In this document: one piece after another, positions 5,177 to 6,413 of the stretch
Layout of the letters: every line of letters begins with the position of its first letter
Numbering within the stretch: the stretch's first letter is position 1
Source: Candidatus Gastranaerophilales bacterium
GTDB lineage: Bacteria; Cyanobacteriota; Vampirovibrionia; Gastranaerophilales; CAJFVJ01
Direction of reading: 5' to 3'
Length of the DNA stretch: 6,413 nt
Assembly: GCA_028694275.1 (NCBI GenBank)
Contig: JAQUTS010000101.1
Coordinates: 1-6,413 of the forward strand
Program-made: the position numbers and the translations under genes
The notes under the pieces: generated by a model
The model's input: only the letters and a program-made list of their open reading frames with translations
Told to the model about the DNA's origin: nothing
Databases searched by the model: none

Positions 5177-6413
5177 TTATTTTTTCTTGAAAGTTATTTT
5201 ATCATCATCAATATCTATCAAAATAACATCGCCTGATCCAAAATCACCTTTTAAAAGCATTTTGGATAAAGGGGTTTCGACTTCGTGCATAATGACTCTT
5301 TTTAGTGGCCTTGCACCATATGCAGGTTCATAACCTTGATTTGCAAGGAGTTCTTTGGCTTCAGGTGTGATTTCAAAGGTCATATTTTGTTCAATTAAGA
5401 GTCTTTTCAGTTGTTCAAGCTGTATGTCTACAATTTGCTTCAAATCAGCTAGTGTTAACCCTTTAAAGAAAACTATTTCATCAATTCGGTTCAAAAACTC
5501 AGGTTTGAATTGAGCTTTCATAATATCCAAAACTTCACTTTTTGTTTTTTCAAAACTTTCTTGTGAAAACATTGATGAGATTGTATTTTCGAGGATTAAA
5601 TGAGATCCTATATTGCTTGTCATTATTATCACGGTGTTTTTAAAATCAACCGTACGCCCTTTTGAATCTGTGAGTCTGCCATCATCAAGGATTTGGAGCA
5701 TTATGTTGAATACGTCAGGGTGGGCTTTTTCTATTTCATCGAAAAGAATCACGCTGTATGGTTTTCTGCGGACCTTTTCTGTTAATTGTCCGCCTTCATC
5801 GTGTCCGATATACCCCGGAGGTGCACCTATAAGCCTTGCTACAGAATGTTTTTCCATATATTCTGACATATCGATTCGGATTATGGCTTCTTCTGTGTTG
5901 AACAAAAACTCTGCCAAGCTTTTTGCGAGTTCTGTTTTGCCCACGCCTGTGGGGCCAAGAAAAATAAACGATCCTATCGGACGTTTAGGGTCTTTTAGCC
6001 CTGCTCTGGCGCGTCTTAGGGCATCTGACACTATATCAACCGCATCGTTTTGGCCGATGAGCCTGTTGTGCAAAATATCTTCCATTGACAGCAATTTTTG
6101 TTTTTCGCTCTCAATGAGTTTGCTGACTTCTATGCCCGTCCATTTGCTTACGACTTGTGCAATTTCATCCTCTGAAATCTCTTCTTTCAGCATAGAATTT
6201 TTGTCTTTTTTGTTTATTTTATTTTCTTCTGCGCTTAGTTGTTTTTCAAGTTCAATGAGCTTGCCGTATTTTAACTCTGCCGCGCGGGCAAGATCTGCGT
6301 CTCTTTCGGCTATTTCTATTTGCTGTTTCGTTTGATCAATTTCTTCTTTGATTTTGGTCAAATTTGATATGGAGCTTTTTTCTTTTTGCCATTGGGCTTT
6401 TAGTGTGTTTTCG
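5177..6413 (-). CDS. clpB: ATP-dependent disaggregase ClpB (C-terminal half, 5' partial)
   Basis: Hexameric AAA+ chaperone that, with DnaK, pulls polypeptides out of aggregates in the cytoplasm. The gene runs off the right edge; the 411 visible residues are about half of a usual ClpB of roughly 860. Visible numbering from the edge: end of the coiled-coil M domain with AERDADLARAAELKYG (35-50), linker SKWTGIEVSKL (89-99), then the second AAA+ domain: Walker A GPTGVGKT (153-160), pore loop GYIG (200-203), Walker B VILFDEIEK (221-229), sensor 1 TSN (265-267), FLNRIDE with the arginine finger Arg309, and sensor 2 GARPLKR (366-372). The M-domain remnant and linker mark ClpB rather than ClpC or ClpA. 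All nucleotide-binding residues are present. The TTG codon at 6361 is internal, since the frame continues to the edge with typical M-domain sequence (TLKAQWQKEKSSI). Confidence 0.97.
   Translation of the reverse strand, partial: ENTLKAQWQKEKSSISNLTKIKEEIDQTKQQIEIAERDADLARAAELKYGKLIELEKQLSAEENKINKKDKNSMLKEEISEDEIAQVVSKWTGIEVSKLIESEKQKLLSMEDILHNRLIGQNDAVDIVSDALRRARAGLKDPKRPIGSFIFLGPTGVGKTELAKSLAEFLFNTEEAIIRIDMSEYMEKHSVARLIGAPPGYIGHDEGGQLTEKVRRKPYSVILFDEIEKAHPDVFNIMLQILDDGRLTDSKGRTVDFKNTVIIMTSNIGSHLILENTISSMFSQESFEKTKSEVLDIMKAQFKPEFLNRIDEIVFFKGLTLADLKQIVDIQLEQLKRLLIEQNMTFEITPEAKELLANQGYEPAYGARPLKRVIMHEVETPLSKMLLKGDFGSGDVILIDIDDDKITFKKK

Noticed and set aside
5613..6335. 240-codon open frame on the + strand opposite clpB
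   Set aside because: It is antisense to conserved ClpB motifs (Walker A/B, M domain), has Ser/Ile/Leu-rich composition typical of a shadow frame, and no sensible ribosome site.
5177..6361. A stand-alone 394-residue AAA+ protein starting at TTG 6361
   Set aside because: The frame continues upstream to the window edge with typical ClpB middle-domain sequence, so the short start is an artefact of the window.

Overview
The window is an AT-rich bacterial chromosomal segment with two convergent blocks. The left block, on the + strand, is a compact cell-wall and division operon: murC (5' end cut by the window edge), murB, ddl and ftsQ. murC/murB overlap by 13 bp, murB/ddl by 22 bp, and ddl/ftsQ are 7 bp apart, so the four are almost certainly co-transcribed and translationally coupled. 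MurC and MurB make UDP-MurNAc-L-Ala precursors, Ddl makes the D-Ala-D-Ala dipeptide, and FtsQ links wall synthesis to the divisome. The operon ends in a hairpin terminator at about 3737-3774 that also reads as a good terminator on the other strand.

The right block is on the - strand. Reading leftwards from the right edge it holds the C-terminal half of clpB (N-terminal part outside the window), a 244-bp non-coding gap with a strong hairpin and a 12-bp palindrome, and a 382-residue alanine-rich protein of unknown function that ends just before the shared terminator.

Affiliation (inference, no search possible): MurB carries MNASAH and YRSSVLQ where most bacteria have MNAGAYG and a different follow-on; from memory this resembles cyanobacterial MurB. 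Together with low GC and the Q/A-rich unknown protein, it suggests a non-photosynthetic cyanobacterial relative such as Gastranaerophilales/Vampirovibrionia (Melainabacteria). This is a tentative assignment.

No tRNA, rRNA, CRISPR array, insertion sequence or phage gene is visible. The housekeeping genes look intact within the window. The least explained parts are the 382-residue protein and the leader/gap upstream of it.
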